A stretch of 22,364 bases of DNA from Phaeoceros laevis (taxonomy: Eukaryota; Anthocerotophyta; Anthocerotopsida; Notothyladales): the NCBI GenBank assembly GCA_049999765.1, contig JBNGIQ010009359.1:1-22364 (forward strand), in the 5' to 3' direction. Below the pieces are notes generated by a model that saw only the letters and a program-made list of their open reading frames with translations, did not search any database and was not told the origin of the DNA. Positions within the stretch are counted from its first letter, which is position 1, and every line of letters starts with the position of its first letter. The position numbers were made by a program, and so were the translations under genes. Shown one piece after another: positions 19,426-22,364 of the stretch.

Positions 19426-19857
19426 TCCCTCCACTTCTTTGGAGTAGTTTCTGTACAGTAACAAGATCTAGAAGAAACGAAGGGGACTGTGTCCTCCGCT
19501 TGATAGCGAACACAAACAACTGAGCGGAACAAGGATTTCCGGTTTATAGTCCGTCCAAAGCCAGAAATGACTCCAAACATCCACCTGCATAGTAGGCAGC
19601 TGGAACTTGCCAGATAAACACTGCACTTGCATCCACATAAAGTTTTCTAATGCATGGGCACTTGCTGCAATCCGTCTGCCTGTGCTATCTCTAGGCTTAT
19701 TACTTGGACCTCAAATGCAGGAGCACTACCAGCGCCTCCTCTCATAGCTTGTCTCCTGTTCCTCGTCATCGTCCCGCCTCCTGTGATGACGCTCCTCTCG
19801 TCCCTACGAGCAATGCACCGGTCAAGTGACGAAGGTTAGGACATGCTAAGCAATGCC
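19426..19857. other. convergent 3' region between EttA-like and repeat-protein genes
   Basis: This region should contain both 3' UTRs. No coding exon or clear poly(A) hexamer is visible, and short frames on either strand resemble nothing known. Confidence 0.5.
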
Positions 19858-20887
19858 TCAATTATCGGAGTCTGACGAGCTCCCAGAACCACGGTGACCA
19901 CTCTTTTTCTTCTCTTTATCATCCTTCTTCTTCTTCTTGTCAGCATGAGCTTTCTTCTTCTTCTGCACATTCAAATGCATGATACAAGAGCATGGAACTA
20001 GGCAGTCAATCGAGTGCAATTATTTCGATGTTGGTTCCAGAACCCACACCAACGACCTCGCATGGGGAAGTACCGTGTAGCATCATCCTTGCCCAAACCG
20101 CATCCCTCACAGACCACAGCACCAAGCACAGCAAACACACCATTCGACTCCACTCATGAGCCAACCAAAATCACGGGAGCTGCGAAACCGTAGAGCCTAC
20201 CAACAGGAGACTACTGAGTCCTCGACCAGATACGAGCTCCGTACGGATAGAGAAAGGTCAGTCAAGTCACAGTGTGCTTACATGTTCTTCTCCATACTCC
20301 CCGCGTTCCTCCCTCCGTTCTCCATAGCTTTCCTCCTCGTCTCTCCCGTAGTGAGGCCTCCTTGCCCCGTACCCCTCGGACTCCTCAGACCTACCATAGT
20401 TGTGCCCGCCGCCGTAGCCCTCGGACTCCTCAGACCTGACATAGTTGTGCCCGCCACCGTAGCCCTCGGACTCCTCCGATCGGCCATACTGGTGCCTTCG
20501 CTCGCCGTCACCCTCCTCCTCAGATCTGCCATAACTGGGCCTCCCCCCACCGTACTCCTCCTCCGATCTGCCGTAGCTGGGCTTCCTGCCCCCGTAGCCG
20601 CCATAACCACCCTCCTCAACCTCCTCGTAGCTGGGCTTAGCAGGCTCCTCCACCTCCTCCTCGTTTCTCCAGCCCCCGTGCCCGCCTCCATGGGCAGAAG
20701 GCTTCACCCGGGACTCGCCTCCGCGCCCGTAGGGACTGCCACCTCCTCCGCTTGGATAGCCGTGCTCCTCTGAGTACTTCCGAATCGCACCGTAGTGGCT
20801 GGATATGTTGTAGCCGCCGTTGTAAGGAGTGTCATCGAACCCCTGCTCGGCCTCGCTGTGCTCCGCGTGGTGCCCCCAATGAGACAT
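19858..20887 (-). CDS. Gly/Tyr repeat protein with Lys- and Ser-rich acidic tail (disordered, stress-protein-like)
   Basis: Minus-strand exons 20887-20282 and 19962-19858, GT-AG, phase 0, intron 319 nt, 236 aa from the ATG at 20887. The N-terminal ~45 residues (SHWGHHAEH, GAIRKYSEEHGYP) are His/Tyr-containing and non-repetitive. Residues 46-104 are Gly-rich, and 105-185 carry six copies of a YGRSEE-type unit spaced 14-16 residues apart. The second exon is KKKKAHADKKKKKDDKEKKK followed by SGHRGSGSSSDSDN. The whole protein is hydrophilic and should be disordered. The Lys cluster plus poly-Ser/Asp end recalls dehydrin-type K-rich and S segments (a possible CK2 phosphorylation site), but no canonical dehydrin K-segment is present. 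No signal peptide is seen, which argues against a cell-wall glycine-rich protein. The function is unknown; desiccation or RNA/membrane association is only a suggestion. Confidence 0.8.
20333..20575 (-). repeat. in-frame tandem repeat, ~45-bp unit, encoding YGRSEE-x9
   Basis: Six diverged copies encode YGRSEEEYGGGRPS, YGRSEEEGDGERRHQ, YGRSEESEGYGGGHN, YVRSEESEGYGGGHN, YGRSEESEGYGARRPH and YGRDEEESYGE. Copies three and four are nearly identical, which indicates recent duplication or homogenisation. Unit length varies by whole codons (42, 45 or 48 bp), so the frame is under constraint. Confidence 0.9.
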
Positions 20888-21524
20888 CGTGTCGCTGATC
20901 GCAAATGCAGCAGGCAGAGCGCGGAGAGGAAGGAGAACGGGGAGAGCTTTCGAAGCGCAGAATGAAGCGGAATGACGATGAGCTCAACCTCAAGGCACCA
21001 GCACCCGCATAAGCCGGGCCCTTTGGGCGCCACCGAAACATCGGCAAGCGTTGCGCATTTCTGAGCCCTGCTGGATAGGTATGCACCAAGCCCGCCACTT
21101 GGCATTTTTTCTGTTTTTATTAACTTTTTAATGAGTCTTGAGGCCGTGAGGGTAAAGTTAAGCCGACTAATTAATTCTAGACTTCATCTCACAAAACGTG
21201 AACCCAGAGGGTGAAGCTTCAAGCTCACAGGGACCTGAGTGTTGGTCCTAAAAAATGTGTCCTAGACAACCTAATCGGTTGAGGGAACTTGAACTAACTA
21301 GGCTAGATCCGGATTTGGTGTACTCATGGCCAAGACGTCAAACTGGGTGAGACCTGGCCGGCTGTCACCCAGCTGAGTACGAGCACATCCTGTGCGGTAA
21401 GTTGAAACCTAAAACCAGAGTGCTGTCTTGCTCAAAATGTACACAAAGCTCTTGTCCTTCAGCTCGCCAGATCACCTGCCAAATCAGCCTGAAAAAAGTT
21501 CGTTCCTTCCTCTGTCTACTGCAA
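20888..21524. other. upstream region of repeat-protein gene and 3' flank of Dicer-like gene
   Basis: About 640 bases lie between the minus-strand repeat-protein start and the Dicer-like stop, tandem on the same strand. An A/T-rich patch at 21105-21135 (TTTTTATTAACTTTTTAATG) may serve as the core promoter of the repeat-protein gene. No coding exon is supported. Confidence 0.4.
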
Positions 21525-22364
21525 CTACGGCTCAAGCCTTTTCAACTGTTCCAGCATGGCAGAAGCTGCCGAGTTCTCTGCCTTCCTCTTTTGCTCGAGC
21601 CCCTGATCACTGCTGCACTCGTACGGTTCAGGCCTGCCAGGAATATGGACCTTGACTGAACTTGTGAACCTGCAGATGTTGCAACGTACCACAACCTGAG
21701 CATGGTGAAGTGGCAGTTGGTGAATGGAAAGCATTGCTAGGTCTGGAATAGGTACCTTCTGGCGTGAGGAGGGCCGTCCTCAGTAACTTCGTACACTGCT
21801 GCACCCCAGCTCCGCTTTGCACACAGTTCATTCAAAGCGCACTTAGGGTGGGTAGGGCTTTTAGGATCCAGATCCTTGTCTGCACACAACGCAACCGCAA
21901 TTCTAGGTTAGAAGCTTAGTCCAAGAGCCAGCTCGTACGTCGGAAAATCACAGCTTGCACCAGGCACCAGGTCAACGTTGCTCTACTACTTGCTTGGACA
22001 ACATTTCTGGCATACCCTTTGGTCCTCTCTTTGATGTGTCCCTAGCTCCACAATTTGGGCCTGAATCTGCTGGATCATCGTTATGAGACACCTTCGAAGA
22101 ATCGGCATCTGACATGCCAGGGTGACCTAGTTTCTGGCGTTTCTGCCAGTTGATGTAGAGGAGGGATGTCAACAAGCTGAAGTCTCACTCAAAACCATCA
22201 CGAGGGCAACTTCTGAAATTGTTGACATGTAACTTACAGCTACAGGAGAGTTGCGTTCAAGGCTATCAAGGGTGACAATCGGCGACAGCATTGGCTTCAC
22301 GACATTCCAAGTTTTGAGGTAGTCGTAATTGGTGTCATAGTACACAGCCGCTACTATACTTTCC
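21525..22364 (-). CDS. DCL: Dicer-like protein, C-terminal part (end of RNase IIIb and dsRNA-binding domain), partial
   Basis: Minus-strand exons: 22364 (open at window edge)-22238, 22176-22092, 21879-21756, 21669-21525. All are GT-AG with matching phases (0, 1, 2). The first visible exon reads ESIVAAVYYDTNYDYLKTW, then VKPMLSPIVTLDSLERNSPV, the end of the second RNase III domain as in plant Dicers. After a ~40-residue linker that I cannot align comes a dsRNA-binding domain: CALNELCAKRSWGAAVYEV, EDGPPHARRFTSSVKVHIPG, then KRKAENSAASAMLEQL, with the stop six codons later. Plant DCL proteins cut dsRNA into small RNAs in the nucleus. The helicase, PAZ and catalytic residues lie outside the window, so the DCL class cannot be decided. 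A 45-nt cassette (22060-22016) with good splice sites fits the phase between exons two and three, so linker length is uncertain. Confidence 0.88.

Noticed and set aside
20333-20575. CRISPR-like array from regularly spaced repeats
   Set aside because: The repeats are codon-phased inside an open reading frame with variable whole-codon spacing and no unique spacers; they are protein repeats.
20156-20773. 205-codon + strand frame rich in Leu/Pro/Val
   Set aside because: It is the antisense shadow of the Gly/Tyr repeat exon; its apparent repeats are the complement of the YGRSEE repeats.

Overview
This is a gene-dense piece of a plant nuclear genome. Most genes are split by short GT-AG introns, mostly 60-320 nt and typically about 100 nt. 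Several encoded proteins begin with a probable organelle transit peptide. A TGA-type bZIP factor, a Dicer-like protein and a Ycf45/SPD1 ATPase place it in the green, streptophyte lineage. Tiny introns, roughly 50% GC and about one gene per 2.3 kb fit a compact early-diverging land plant such as a hornwort, or a Selaginella-like lycophyte. That placement is inference; no single marker proves it. A run of exactly 100 N at 1223-1322 is an assembly gap.

Layout, left to right: (1) promoter and long leader, then a ten-exon TGA bZIP gene on + (CDS 2243-4539); (2) a convergent five-exon DUF3067 plastid protein gene on - (6958-5717); (3) a divergent PolI-type 5'-3' exonuclease gene on + (7655-9398); (4) an unexplained open region with long overlapping ORFs (about 9560-10210); (5) a coiled-coil protein gene on - (11645-10229) with a duplicated last exon; (6) a tRNA-Ile(UAU) gene on - (12642-12569); (7) SPD1/Ycf45 on + (13229-15733), PIG-X on + (16273-17214) and an intronless EttA-type ABCF ATPase on + (17458-19425), tightly stacked in tandem; (8) a Gly/Tyr repeat protein with a Lys/Ser-rich tail on - (20887-19858); (9) the 3' end of a Dicer-like gene on - (22364-21525), cut by the window edge.

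These are ordinary, independent plant genes rather than an operon. Four of them (DUF3067, exonuclease, SPD1, EttA-like) are predicted to act in organelles. Exon models were built by hand from splice sites, reading phase and recognisable protein families. For PIG-X the hand model overturns the long open frame that simple translation suggests. The most interesting points are the intronless bacterial-type EttA gene, the duplicated terminal exon of the coiled-coil gene, several frame-neutral alternative splice options (TGA, SPD1, exonuclease, DCL), and the unassigned ORF region near 9.6-10.1 kb. I found no CRISPR array, complete transposon or clearly new multi-gene system.
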